64,000 nt of DNA from RI-153 sp963721725. GTDB taxonomy: Bacteria; Chloroflexota; Anaerolineae; Caldilineales; Caldilineaceae. How positions within the stretch are numbered: position 1 is the first letter of the stretch; each line of letters opens with the position of its first letter. The notes below the pieces were generated by a model that was not told where the DNA came from, made no database searches, and saw only the letters and a list, made by a program, of their open reading frames with translations. Of this stretch, positions 45,587 through 55,248 are shown in pieces. The stretch lies in the NCBI GenBank assembly GCA_963721725.1, contig CAVRLX010000007.1, positions 362,674-426,673 on the forward strand, written 5' to 3'. Both the position numbers and the translations under genes were made by a program.

Positions 45587-46961
45587 ATGCGAAAAGTCTG
45601 GTCTCTACTCGTAGGGGTTTGGCTACTGGCGTTGATTGTTGTTGGTTGTGCGGCCCCTGCGCCGGGAACGGCCCCTGCTGCCGAGGACGAAAGTGCCGCC
45701 GTGCAAGATTTTGTGACTTGGTATCAATATGATCAAGCCAACGAAGATCCACAGAGTGATGAGCGCGTGGGCAACGACTATCTGCGCCGCACAATCCCGC
45801 TTTTCAACGAAGCGTTTGCAGGCAAATGGAACTGGGTGAATCAGCCCAAAGCCTTTGACAAAATGGTGACGGAGTTGATCACCGCGGTGCAGGCGGGCGG
45901 CGACGTGCCGGATCTGATGCACGTGGGCAGTGGCGATCTCTTCACTTTCTATCAAAACGGCACGCTGCAAGATCTGGGCGAATGGGCCGAAGCCCAGGAT
46001 CTGGTTTGCCGATCTTGCTCCCAGCGCCGTGGAAGCCTGTACCGGACCCGATGGCACGCTCTATTGCGTGCCCATTGCCCAGACGCCCCAACTGGTCTTC
46101 GTCTGGAAAGATCGCTTTCCCGATGGCTACCCCACCACCCCCGAAGAATTCATGACCCAAGCCGCCGCGCTGAAGGAGCAGGGTCTCTACGCCATCACCT
46201 TCTTTGGCTCCACCGACTATGACGGCGAAGGGATGGAACGCTTTGTGTGGACCACGATTAGCTCGTTTGGCGGCACTCTGGACGATGGCGAGGGTAACAT
46301 GACATTGAACACGCCAGAAAACGTGGCCGCGGTGCAGTTCATCCGCGACATTGTCAGCAACGGCTACGCGCCGGAGATTGTCTTTGCCGGGAAATTCCAG
46401 GAAGAAGAAGCCTTCAAAGACGCCTCGGCTGGCTCCTTCCCCACGGGTATCTTTGGCTATCGCTATGTCAACCCGCTCACCGCGCCCAACGGCAACAACT
46501 ATGAAAAAGGCAACGAAGAGGATATGCTCGACGCCATTGCCGCCGGCGATGTCTATCTGGCTCCTTTCCTGGCTGCCGAAGGCCAAGAACCGGGCTGCAA
46601 CACCTCGGCTTCCAGCTTTGCCATCCCCACGGGCGCGCAAAATGTAGAAGCGGCGCATGATTACATCAACTGGATTATGAGCAGCGACCAAAATGCAGCC
46701 TGGGTGCTAGGCCCCGGCGGCGGTTTCCCCGTGTTGGGCGCAACCCAGGCCAGCGAAGCCTTCCAGACCCCCTTCTATCAAGAAGCGGGCAAGGCGATTG
46801 AAGCCAGCGCCTGCCGTTCCTGGCATGGTTCGCTAGAACGTCGCCCCGAGGCCAAAAAGTTGATCATGACCACGGTCTACAAGCTGATCAAAGAAGACCC
46901 CACGGCGGACATTGCAGCGGCGCTCCAAGCTACGGAAGATGAGTACAACGCGGGGAATTAA
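45587..46961 (+). CDS. ABC sugar-transporter solute-binding protein, one frameshift
   Basis: A lipoprotein signal (VWSLLVGVWLLALIVVGC) is followed by a family 1 solute-binding fold: YLRRTIPLFNEAFAGKWNWVNQPKAFDKMVTELITAVQAGGDVPDLMHVG. The frame shifts near 46000 (after WAEAQD) and continues FADLAPSAVEACTGPDGTLYCVP, then a long C-terminal lobe (AFKDASAGSFPTGIFGYRYVNP) to 46961. The joined protein is about 458 aa, normal for this family. It binds an oligosaccharide or sugar-like ligand outside the membrane. AAGGAG precedes the ATG. Permeases follow; no ATPase gene is present. Confidence 0.88.
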
Positions 46962-46978
46962 CGAGTAAAAATAATGGG

Positions 46979-47020
46979 TAACGAGTCAGGAGTGGTGAAT
47001 CCACCACTCCTGACTCGTTA
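46979..47020. repeat. Intercistronic hairpin, GTAACGAG family
   Basis: TAACGAGTCAGGAGTGGTG and its exact complement at 47002-47020 with a 4-nt loop, in the gap between binding protein and first permease. The right arm keeps the hairpin, and IS copy 1 has inserted at its base there. Confidence 0.8.
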
Positions 47021-47109
47021 CTCGTTTAACCCCGCTTTTCGCCCGCCTCCCCTGCCCACACTTGTTTCTGCCTTTTGAACGCCACTTTGAACACAATGAG
47101 GCCCACACT

Positions 47110-48051
47110 ATGTCTATACCCTTGCGCCGCCCGCGCCGCGGCTGGCTCTCCCGTTCGCTGCCCTTCTGGCTGATCCTGCCCACCGTGTTAGTGCTGCTGG
47201 TGGTCCAGGTCTACCCGGCACTCTACACCGTCTGGCTCAGCCTGCAAGAGCGCGAGCCTGCCGGATGGTCCTTTGTGGGGCTGAAAAACTACGAACGACT
47301 GTTTGGCATGAGCCTCTTCGCCGAAAGCGTCGGCCACACCTTGGTTTTCCTCGTGGGCTATGTCGCCATTACGCTGACCGTGGGTTTTCTGATCGCGTTG
47401 ATGCTCAACCGTAAACTGCGTTTCTCCGGCATCTACATCACGCTGATCTACATCCCGTGGATCATCGCCGATATTATCGTGGGATTGGTCTGGCGGCTGC
47501 TGGTGGTCCCCGACTATGGGCTGCTCTCTGGCATCACCCAGAACCCGGCCATCTTCCCGCCCGATGGCCTCTCCATCCTCACCGCCGTGCCGCCCCGCCC
47601 CTGGTTTGGCGATTTCCCGTTTCCGCCGGCGCCTGCCCTGGTCTATCTGATCCTGGCCTCGGCGTGGCGCGCCCTGCCCTTTGTCACGCTGCTGCTGCTG
47701 GCGGCCATGCAGACCATCTCCCACGAAATTCTGGAGAGCAGCCGCATCGACGGCGCGCGTGGTTGGCAGATCGTGCGCTATATTATGTTGCCGCTCATGT
47801 TGCCCATGATCGTCGTCGCCCTGTTCAGCCTCACCCTCAGCGGCATGAACGGCGTGGGCATGATCTTCAGCCTCACCGGCGGCGGACCGGGCACGTCCAC
47901 CGAAGTGCTGAGCTATGTGCTCTATTCAATTGGCTGGAGTCAGCGCCAGTTTGGCCGCGCCGCTGCCCTGGCCCTGATTATCGCTGCTGTCAATTGGCTG
48001 CTGATCATGGGCACGTTGCGTGTTTCTCGTGTCGAAGAAAGGGGCGAATAA
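47110..48051 (+). CDS. ABC sugar-transporter permease (MalF type)
   Basis: About 313 aa from ATG 47110. Six hydrophobic helices are visible, starting with FWLILPTVLVLLVVQVYPALYTVWLSLQ. The EAA loop is EILESSRIDGARGWQIVRYIMLPLMLPMIVVALFSLTL, the site that docks the ATPase. The C-terminus ends VSRVEERGE, and its stop codon abuts the next ATG (48052). With the next gene it forms the membrane channel. It is intact, unlike the right-arm copy. Confidence 0.93.
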   Translation: MSIPLRRPRRGWLSRSLPFWLILPTVLVLLVVQVYPALYTVWLSLQEREPAGWSFVGLKNYERLFGMSLFAESVGHTLVFLVGYVAITLTVGFLIALMLNRKLRFSGIYITLIYIPWIIADIIVGLVWRLLVVPDYGLLSGITQNPAIFPPDGLSILTAVPPRPWFGDFPFPPAPALVYLILASAWRALPFVTLLLLAAMQTISHEILESSRIDGARGWQIVRYIMLPLMLPMIVVALFSLTLSGMNGVGMIFSLTGGGPGTSTEVLSYVLYSIGWSQRQFGRAAALALIIAAVNWLLIMGTLRVSRVEERGE

Positions 48052-48993
48052 ATGGCCCGCTTTGTACATAATCTGCGCCATCGCTGGCAAAGCTGGCTGA
48101 TCAACGCTGTCATGATCCTGGTCTGCCTGGTGATGATGATCCCCGTCGCCACCACCCTGCTGATCTCGTTCAAAAATGAGAGCGATGTGATCCGCAAACC
48201 GCCGGTGCTGCTGCCCTGTGATACGCCCGACCGCGCCTTTGATCCCACGGCTTGCCGCTGGGCTGTGCAGGGATATGAGCGTGTGTTGGCCCCCAAACCC
48301 AGCAATGGTTGGCCGTGGATCAGCCTCACCGGCAACCTGATCCGCACCTATATTCCCAACACGTTGCTCTATGCCACCACCGCCGTCGCTGCTTGTCGTC
48401 GTGCTGGCGGGGATGTCGGGCTATGCCTTTTCGCGCTACCGTTTCCGCGGCCACACCGCCCTGATGACGGGCATTCTCGCCATTACCGGCGTGCCGCTGC
48501 TCACCAATCTGCTGGCGCTCTATCAGGTGGGCGTGGATCTGCGTAAGGCGCAACTGCCCTTTTACGATGACCGGATTTTTATCGTCACTGGTCTATGTTG
48601 GCTTTTTTCTGCCCCTCAGCGTCTGGATCGCCAAGGGCTTTTTCGACACTATCCCGCGCGAACTGGAAGAAGCGGCCTTTATCGACGGCTGCACGCCGCT
48701 GGGCGCGCTGTGGCCGCATCATCATGCCGCTGTCGCTGCCGGGGATGATGTCGATTTTTCTGCTCACCTTTGTCAACGTCTGGAACGAATTTATCGCCGG
48801 CTATCTGCTGATCGCTAAAAACGAACTCAAACCGGCCATGTTTGGCCTCTATGACTTTCTCAGCCAGAATATTATCAACTTCCAGGTGATCGCCGCCGCC
48901 TGTGTGCTGATTGCCCTGCCCGTGGTCGTGCTTTTTCTCTTCACACGGCGCATCTTCTTTCAGGCCATGGTCGAGGGCGCGGTGAAGGGGTAA
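48052..48993 (+). CDS. ABC sugar-transporter permease (MalG type), frameshifted
   Basis: Segments in three frames make one permease: ARFVHNLRHRWQSWLINAVMILVCLVMMIPVATTLLISF (from ATG 48052), LLVVVLAGMSGYAFSRYRFRGHTALMTGILAITGVPLL, LVYVGFFLPLSVWIAKGFFDTIPRELEEAAFIDGCTP with the EAA start, and RIIMPLSLPGMMSIFLLTFVNVWNEFIAGYLL to VEGAVKG at 48993. Shifts fall near 48385, 48585 and 48715. The combined protein is about 310 aa, normal length. The breaks may be consensus errors: the sequence of every segment is well conserved. Confidence 0.85.
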
Positions 48994-49004
48994 GGGGGAT
49001 TTTT

Positions 49005-49154
49005 GTGTCAACGGCTGCGGATGCGATCCGCGCCAGAACCACCGAAGCGCTGGAGTCGCGCATCTGGGCCGGCATCCACTTCCGCCATGAACTGGTGGCC
49101 GGCAAAGAGATTGGGTTGGTCATAGCCCAGCGGGTGATCGAACGGGTAGCGTAG
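49005..49154 (+). pseudogene. C-terminal fragment of a vanadium-haloperoxidase/PAP2-like protein
   Basis: From 49005 to TAG 49152-49154 the frame encodes ADAIRARTTEALESRIWAGIHFRHELVAGKEIGLVIAQRVIERVA. The SRIWAGIHFR block resembles the C-terminal active-site region of vanadium-dependent haloperoxidases (SRxxGGIHFR, with the His that binds vanadate). The rest of that protein, normally several hundred residues, is missing. The same tail is found in the right arm (54145-54292). Its last bases overlap the ATPase fragment on the other strand. Confidence 0.7.
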
Positions 49155-49640
49155 CCTTTACTGCCTCGGTCAGGCGATCCAGGGCGTATTCGCGGATCGA
49201 TTCCAACAAGTGGTAGCGTGCCGTGCCCGCATGGGTATCGGCCACCACCAAAGATTGGCTGACCAGTGTTGTCATAATATCGAGGAGCGGTGGAGGCGTT
49301 GTGGTGATTTGCGTAACGTCTGGGGCGCTCGTCGCCATATCAAGGATAGCCTCCGCCGCCTCAAGCGTCCATCCCCCGGCAAAGACCGCAAGCTGGCGCA
49401 ACACCCTACGTTCGGCTTCTAAAAGCAGCGTGTAGCTCCAATCGATGGCATTCCAGAGCGTCTGGTGGCGAGCCGGTAGGTCGCTTGCACCGCCGGTGAG
49501 CAACTGCCGTCGGTTCTGGATTCTGTCCAGCAGCATCTGTGGCGTCAGCAAGCGTATGCGCCCAGCCGCCAACTCAATGGCGAGTGGCAAACCGTCTAGT
49601 CGGTGACAGAGTTCCGCAATGGCATTCCGGTGATGTTAAT
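49120..49640 (-). pseudogene. Fragment of an AfsR/LuxR-type ATPase regulator
   Basis: About 175 residues: IAELCHRLDGLPLAIELAAGRIRLLTPQMLLDRIQNRRQLLTGGASDLPARHQTLWNAIDWSYTLLLEAERRVLRQLAVFAGGWTLEAAEAI. This is the C-terminal end of the NB-ARC-like ATPase and the winged-helix segment of large signal-transduction ATPases. The N-terminal DNA-binding/P-loop part and the C-terminal repeats are both missing, so it is a remnant. The mirror copy is at 53640-54178 in the right arm. Confidence 0.8.
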
Positions 49641-49753
49641 TGAAGAGGGTAAAAAACATCAGGACAAGAGCCGCATTGCCAGCAACGGCAACAAGAGCGA
49701 AAAAGCCACCAGCGCCGGGTAAAGTACGGCGGTCTTTTGTAACTATACAGCTT

Positions 49754-49822
49754 CAGGTGCGACGCACGGGTCTGAAGTAGGCTACAACACTGAATCCTCT
49801 CCTGACCCGTGCGTCGCACCTG
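49754..49822. repeat. Perfect 19-bp inverted repeat, GGTGCGACGCAC family
   Basis: CAGGTGCGACGCACGGGTC at 49754-49772 and its exact complement at 49804-49822. It is the second copy of the family at 43132-43194 and is absent from the matching place in the right arm (about 53555-53640), so it was gained or lost after the duplication. Confidence 0.78.
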
Positions 49823-49843
49823 ATCGTTACGATTTTTCTGTAT

Positions 49844-49888
49844 AGAAATAGAGACGAGGCCTCATCTGAGGGCCTCGTCTCTATTTCT
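49844..49888 (-). terminator. Terminator of the left-arm regulator
   Basis: An 18-bp stem (AGAAATAGAGACGAGGCC and complement) at the stop codon of the minus-strand regulator. The right-arm counterpart at 53511-53552 has equal architecture but entirely different stem sequence. Confidence 0.8.
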
Positions 49889-51693
49889 ACCTTCTGCACG
49901 GTTGGGGTTTGTCATGCCGCTCTGGATCGGCCAGAGCATAGGCCACGGCCTGTTCCAGTGTCATGGCCGCGCCTGCGGCCCAGGCCACAGCGAAAGTGGC
50001 TTCGTCCAGGTGGGCGTGGATGAGGGCGAGAACCTTCTCGTTTTCCTTTCGCTCCATCGGCCAAAAACGCGCAATCGGGTTGATACCGGCGATCTCCTCT
50101 TTGGCCGCCAACAGTGCAGTCGCCCGCTGGTAATCGCCCTGAGCGGCGGCGGTTCGCGCCAGCCCGATCAGAACAAAACTGACGCCTACTTGATCCCGAC
50201 AGTCCACCGCAACCTGCAATGCTCTTTTGAAGAAGGTGATTGCCTCGGCCAGATCGCCCAGGGCGCAGGCGACGTGTCCCAACCGCGTCAATCTGCGCCC
50301 ACTGCCGCGCAAATTCCCACTGGCCTGAACTTTACCAAACTTTCCTCATAATAGCACTTAGATTGGGCAAACAGCCCTTGATGATAAAACGCTTCGGCGG
50401 CAAAGAAGTAGCTGCTTCCAACTTCCCTGGAAGCGGCTACTTGCCGCGCCAACTCTATCGCCTGATGAGTTATGCGTAGGGTTGCCGTATAGTCGCCTTG
50501 AAAAAGTGGTACAAGGCTCTGACGATTGAGCATAGAGGCCAGCCCATCCGCCACCTGGGGATCACTGTATCTAGTGTCTGATAGAGTAGCGAAACTGTGG
50601 GCAAGCAGATTCTCCGCTGCTGCGATCCGGTTCATACAGATGGCAAGAAAGCCAGCTTGGTTATACGCCTGGGCGCGCAAGGCTGGCGAAGCAGATTCGG
50701 TGTGGGCAAGCGCAGAGGAAAACCAGTCGCACCCTTCCTGGAGATAGTTGGTCGATTGCCAGAACCAAAAGAGATTCAATGTCATCTGCAGACCCTCTTC
50801 CGGTCTGTGCGCGATCAGCCATTGCAGGACGGCGCGCAGGTTGTCGATTTCCTGCTCTACCCGCACCATCCACGCCGACGGCTTTGGCCCTCTCATGCCA
50901 GACTCTCGCTTCTTCAGAGAATTGGAGGAAGTATTGGGTATAGGCTGCGTGGATCATTGGCAACGCGCCAGATGCCACCAACTGCTCATAGGCAAACTGA
51001 CGCACCAGTTCGTGTATATCGTAGCGCCCGACCTGGCTGCGCCGCAGAGAGCGATTTGTCGATCAGCGCGGCCAGAAGCATCGGCGTGGCCTTTGCCACT
51101 TCTTCTGCCGCCTCAATGAGAAAACCACCGCGAAAGAGAGATAGGGCGCAGAAAACTTCCTGCTCCTCCGGTGAAAGCAGACGCCACGAATGCGCGAAGA
51201 CCGCCCGTATAGAGCGGTGGCGTTCGGGCAAGTCGCGCAAGCGAGGGGCCAGAAGAGCCGCGCCTTCTTCCAGCGCGTGGGCGATCTGCATACACGACTG
51301 TTCCCGCAACATCGCCACGGCCAGGATCAGGGCCAGGGGCATCCCTTCCACCAGGTGGCAGATAGCCACAATCGCCGCCATCTCCTCATCGTTGGGCGCA
51401 AATCGAGGCTGGATTTGACGCGCCCGTTGTAGGAAAAGTCGCACCGCGGCGTAACTGCTCCACGGAAGTAGGGGTGTGCCCGAACCGAGTCGGTTGCCTG
51501 GGTGGATAGCCCAGCCCTGCCAGTTCGCGCAGATGCTCCGCCTGTAAAGCCAGCCGCTCGCGTGAGGTCACCAGCAACGTGACAGCCGACGCATAGTTCA
51601 GGATTTCCACCACCAGATCGATCTCCGGGAGGAGATGCTCGTAGTTGTCCAGGACGAGCAGGCAGTTCTGATTCGCTAAAAACTGCTCTACGC
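49887..51693 (-). pseudogene. ATPase/TPR transcriptional regulator, N-terminus cut at the palindrome centre, frameshifted
   Basis: Reading outward from the centre on the minus strand: VEQFLANQNCLLVLDNYEHLL (Walker B-like), LVTSRERLALQAEHLRELAGL, then EEMAAIVAICHLVEGMPLALILAVAMLRE, a winged-helix block (SIRAVFAHSWRLLSPEEQEVFCALSLFRGGFLIEAAEEVAKATPMLLAALIDKSL) and TPR-like repeats (QAIELARQVAASREVGSSYFFAAEAFYHQGLFAQSKCYYEESL). Single-base shifts break it at several points, including an extra T near 51470. The DNA-binding domain and the P-loop are absent because the gene ends at the palindrome centre. It was probably an AfsR-like regulator. Confidence 0.82.
51674..51693. other. Central loop of the inverted duplication
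   Basis: 20 bp between GGCAGTTCTGATT (ending 51673) and its complement AATCAGAACTGCC (from 51694). Read on the minus strand, the loop continues the left regulator in frame (VEQFLA), so it belongs to the left copy; the right copy starts abruptly after it. Confidence 0.85.
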
Positions 51694-53530
51694 AATCAGA
51701 ACTGCCTGCTCGTCCTGGACAACTACAGTCCTCCCCCGGAGGAATCGATCTGGTGGGATGAAATCCTGAACTATGCGTCGGCTGTCACGTTGCTGGTGAC
51801 CTCACGTGAGCGGCTGGCTTTGCAGGCGGAGCATCTGCGCGAACTGGCAGGGCTGGGCTATCCACCTAGGCAACCGACTCGGTCGGGCACACCCCTACTT
51901 CCGTGGAGCAGTTATGCCGCGGTGCGGCTTTTTCTACAACGGGCGCGTCAAATCCAGCCTCGATTTGCGCCCAACGATGAGGAGATGGCGGCGATGTGGC
52001 TATCTGCCGCCTGGTGGAAGGGATGCCCCTAGCCCTGATCCTGGCCGCGGCGATGTTGCGGGGAACAGTCGTGTATGCAGATCGCCCACGCGCTGGAAGA
52101 AGGCGCGGCTCTTCTGGCCCCTCGCTTGCTGCGACTTGCCCGAACGCCACCGCTCTATACGGGCGGTCTTCGCGCATTCGTGGCGTCTGCTTTCACCGGA
52201 GGAGCAGGAAGTTTTCTGCGCCCTATCTCTCTTTCGCGGCGGTTTTCTCATTGAGGCGGCAGAAGAAGTGGCAAAGGCCACGCCGATGCTTCTGGCCGCG
52301 GCTGATCGACAAATCGCTCTTGCGGCGCAGCCAGGATGGGCGCTACGATATGCACGAACTGGTGCGCCAGTTTGCCCACGAGCAGTTAGTGGCGTCCGGC
52401 GCGTTTCCAACCATCCAGGCAAGCTATACCCAAATACTTCCTCCAAACTGTCTGAAGCAGCGGAATCTGGCATGAGTGGGCCAAGCCGTCGGCGTGGATC
52501 GCACGGATAGAGCAGGAGATCGACAACCTGCGCGCCGTCTTGCAGTGGCTGATCACGCGCAGACCGGAAGAAGGTTTGCTGATGACATTGAATCTTTTTG
52601 GCTGTGGCAATCGACGAATTATCTACACGAGGGGTCAACTGGTTTGCTTCTGCGCTGGCTGCCTTTACGCCGAGTTAGCTTCCAGCTCACTTGCGCGCCC
52701 AGGCGTATTGACCAGGCTGGCTTTCTTGCCATCTGTATGAACCGGATGCAGCTGCGGAGGATCTGCTTGCCCACAGTTTCGTACTCTATCAGACACTGGA
52801 TACGACGTGATCCCCAGGTGGCGGATGGGTTGGCCTCTACGCTCAATCGTCAGAGCCTTGTCCCACTTTTTCAAGGCGACTATGCGGCAACCCTGCGCAT
52901 AATTCATCAGGCGATAGAGTTGGCGCGGCAAGTAACCGATTCCAAGGAAATTGGAAGCGGTTACTTCTTCGCCGCGGAAAGCGTTTTATCATCAAGGACT
53001 GTTTGCCCAGTCTAAGTGCTATTATGAGGAAAGTTTCCGCGTAAAGTCCAGGCCAGTGGGGAGTTTGCGGGCAGTGGCGCGGTAACTTAGGCACCCGGTT
53101 GGGACACGTTGCCTGCGCTCTGGGCGATCTTGCCTAGGCCATCACTCTCTTCAAGAGAGCATTGGAGGTTGCGGTGGATTGCCGGTGATTGAACCGCGCC
53201 AGGGACTAGTTTTGTTTTGATCGGGCTGGCGCGGACGACCGCTGCCCAGGGCCATTACCAAAGGTGCCACACTGCTGGCGGCCACAGAAGAGATCGCCGT
53301 GTTCGATCCGTTCTGCGCACTTTTGGCCGATGGATAGCAAGGAAAACGAGAAAGTTCTCGCCCTCATCCACGCCCATCTGGACGAAGCTGCCTTTGCAGA
53401 CGCATGGCAGGCAGGGCGCAAAATGTCATTGGAAGAGGTGGTGGCCTACGCATTGGGTACAGCCGAAGATTCGGAGGGTCGATCGGTGGGAATGAGTACA
53501 TTGCGTCCTGAAATACAAAGGAGGCACTGA
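51694..53530 (+). pseudogene. Right-arm copy of the ATPase/TPR regulator
   Basis: Begins at the palindrome centre with NQNCLLVLDNY in a mirrored position, then SAVTLLVTSRERLALQAEHLRELAGLGYPPRQPTRSGTPLLPWSSYAAVRLFLQRARQIQPRFAPNDEEM, and the same winged-helix and TPR segments in changing frames. Here the RSGTPLLPWSSYAAVRLFLQ portion keeps the frame that the left copy lost, while the left copy keeps frame where this one is broken. Substitutions such as VTDSKEIGSGYFFAAE versus VAASREVGSSYFFAAE show true divergence. It is probably not functional as written. Confidence 0.8.
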
Positions 53531-53552
53531 GTCGAGTGCCTCCTTTGTATTT
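53511..53552 (+). terminator. Terminator of the right-arm regulator
   Basis: AAATACAAAGGAGGCACT and its exact complement AGTGCCTCCTTTGTATTT, 18-bp stem with a 6-nt loop. It occupies the same place as 49844-49888 in the left arm but shares no stem sequence with it. Confidence 0.85.
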
Positions 53553-53639
53553 GATAGAAAAGACCGGGTACTTTACCCAGGCTGGTAGCTTTTTCGGTCT
53601 GGTTGCCGTTGCTGACAATGCGGCCTTGTCCTGATGTTT

Positions 53640-54178
53640 TTTACCCTCTTCAATTAACATCACCGGAATGCCATTGCGGAACTCTGTCACCGACTAGACG
53701 GTTTGCCACTCGCCATTGAGTTGGCGGCTGGCGCGCATACGCTTGCTGACGCCAAGATGCTGCTGGACAGAATCCAGTACCGACGGCAGTTGCTCACCGG
53801 CGGTGCAAGCGATCGTACCGGCTCGCCACCAGCTCGCTCTGGAATGCCATCGATTGGAGCTACACGCTGCTTTTAGAAGCCGGACGTAGGGTGTTGCGCC
53901 AGCTTGCGGTCTTTGCCGGGGGATGGACGCTTGAGGCGGCGGAGGCTATCCTTGATATGGCGACGCGCGCCCCAGACGTTACGCAAATCACCACAACGCC
54001 TCCACTGCTCCTCGATATTATGACAACACTGGTCAGCCCAAATTTTGGTGGTGGCCGAATATCCCATGCGGGCACGGCACGCTACCACTTGTTGGAATCG
54101 ATTACGCGAATACGCCCTGAATCGCCTGACCAAGACAGGAAAGGCTACTCTACTCGTTCGATACCCGCTGGGCCATGA
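53640..54178 (+). pseudogene. Right-arm copy of the ATPase-regulator fragment
   Basis: Contains VLRQLAVFAGGWTLEAAEAILDMATRAPDVTQITTTPPLLLDIMTTLVS and an upstream GLPLAIELAAG piece in another frame. It carries the same truncation at both ends as the left-arm fragment at 49120-49640, so the fragment existed before the duplication. Confidence 0.75.
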
Positions 54179-54292
54179 CCAACCCAATCTCTTTGCCGGC
54201 CACCAGTTCATGGCGGAAGGGATGCCAGCCCAGATCCGCGATCCACGCTTCGGGCGGCCCTGGCGCGGGATCGCATCCGCAGCCGTTGACAC
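54145..54292 (-). pseudogene. Right-arm copy of the haloperoxidase tail fragment
   Basis: Minus-strand match to 49005-49154, encoding HELVAGKEIGLVMAQR with shifts around the IHFRH block. It is adjacent to the end of the second permease copy, as in the left arm. Confidence 0.6.
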
Positions 54293-54303
54293 AAAAATCC
54301 CCC

Positions 54304-55248
54304 TTACCCCTTCACCGCGCCCTCGACCATGGCCTGAAAGAAGATGCGCCGTGTGAAGGAAAGCACGACCATGGGCAGGGCAATGAGCACACAGGCGGCG
54401 GCGATCACCTGGAAGTTGATGATATTTTGGTGAGAAATCGTAGAGGCCAAACATGGCCGGTTTGAGTCTCGTTTTTAGCGATGAGCAGATAGCCGGGCGA
54501 TAAATTCGTTCCAGACGTTGACAAAGGTGAGCAGAAAAATCGACATCATCCCCGGCAGCGACAGGGGCATGAGATGCGGCCCAGCGCGCCCAACGGCGTG
54601 CAGCCGTCGATAAAGGCCGCTTCTTCCGGCAGTTCGCGGCGGGATGGTGCTCGAAAAAGCCCTTGGCGATCCAGACGCTGAGGGGCAGAAAAAGCCAATA
54701 TAGACAGTGACGGACGAAAAATCCGGTCATCGTAGAAGGGCAGTTGTGCCTTACGCAGATCCACGCCCCACCTGATAGAGCGCCAGCAGGTTGGTGAGCA
54801 GCGGCACGCCGGTAATGGCGAGAATGCCCGTCATAGGGCGGTGTGGCCGCGGAAACGGTTAGCGCGAAAAGGCATAACCCGACATCCCCGCTAGTACGAC
54901 GACAAGCAGCGAGGCGGTGGTGGCATAGAGCAGCGTGTTGGGAATATAGGTGCGGAATCAGGTTGCCGGTGAGGCTGATCCACCGCCAACCATTGTTGGG
55001 TTTGGGGGCCAACACACGCTCATATCCCTGCACAGCCCAGCGGCAAGCCGTGGGTCAAAGGCGCGGTCGGGCGTATCACAGGGCAGCAGCACCGGCGGTT
55101 TGCGGATTACGTCGCTCTCATTTTTGAACGAGATTAGCAGGGTGGTGGCGACGGGGATCATCATCACCAGGCAGACCAGGATCATCGACGAGCGTTGAAT
55201 CAGCCAGCTTTGCCAGCGATGGCGCAGATTATGTACAAAGCGGGCCAT
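54304..55248 (-). pseudogene. Right-arm copy of the MalG-type permease
   Basis: Starts ARFVHNLRHRWQSW at 55248 and carries MILVCLVMMIPVATTLLISFKNESDVIRKPP, later IAKGFFEHH, EEAAFIDGCTP and the VEGAVKG end in several frames. It is the counterpart of 48052-48993 with more frameshifts. The stop at 54304-54306 is conserved. Confidence 0.8.

Larger units (their letters stand above)
44600..51673. repeat. Left arm of a giant inverted duplication
   Basis: About 7 kb that recurs, inverted and diverged, between 51694 and the window end. Paired segments are 44600-44755 with 63840-64000, 45440-46961 with 58156-59670, 47110-48051 with 55249-56194, 48052-48993 with 54304-55248, 49005-49640 with 53640-54292, and 49887-51673 with 51694-53530. 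The segment 44760-45440 has no partner. The left arm has fewer frameshifts than the right. Confidence 0.93.

Noticed and set aside
51600..51760. The palindrome as a simple foldback read of one molecule
   Set aside because: The arms differ by conservative amino-acid changes, by unrelated terminator stems and by different cassettes, which one molecule read twice cannot give. A mis-join of two diverged copies remains possible.
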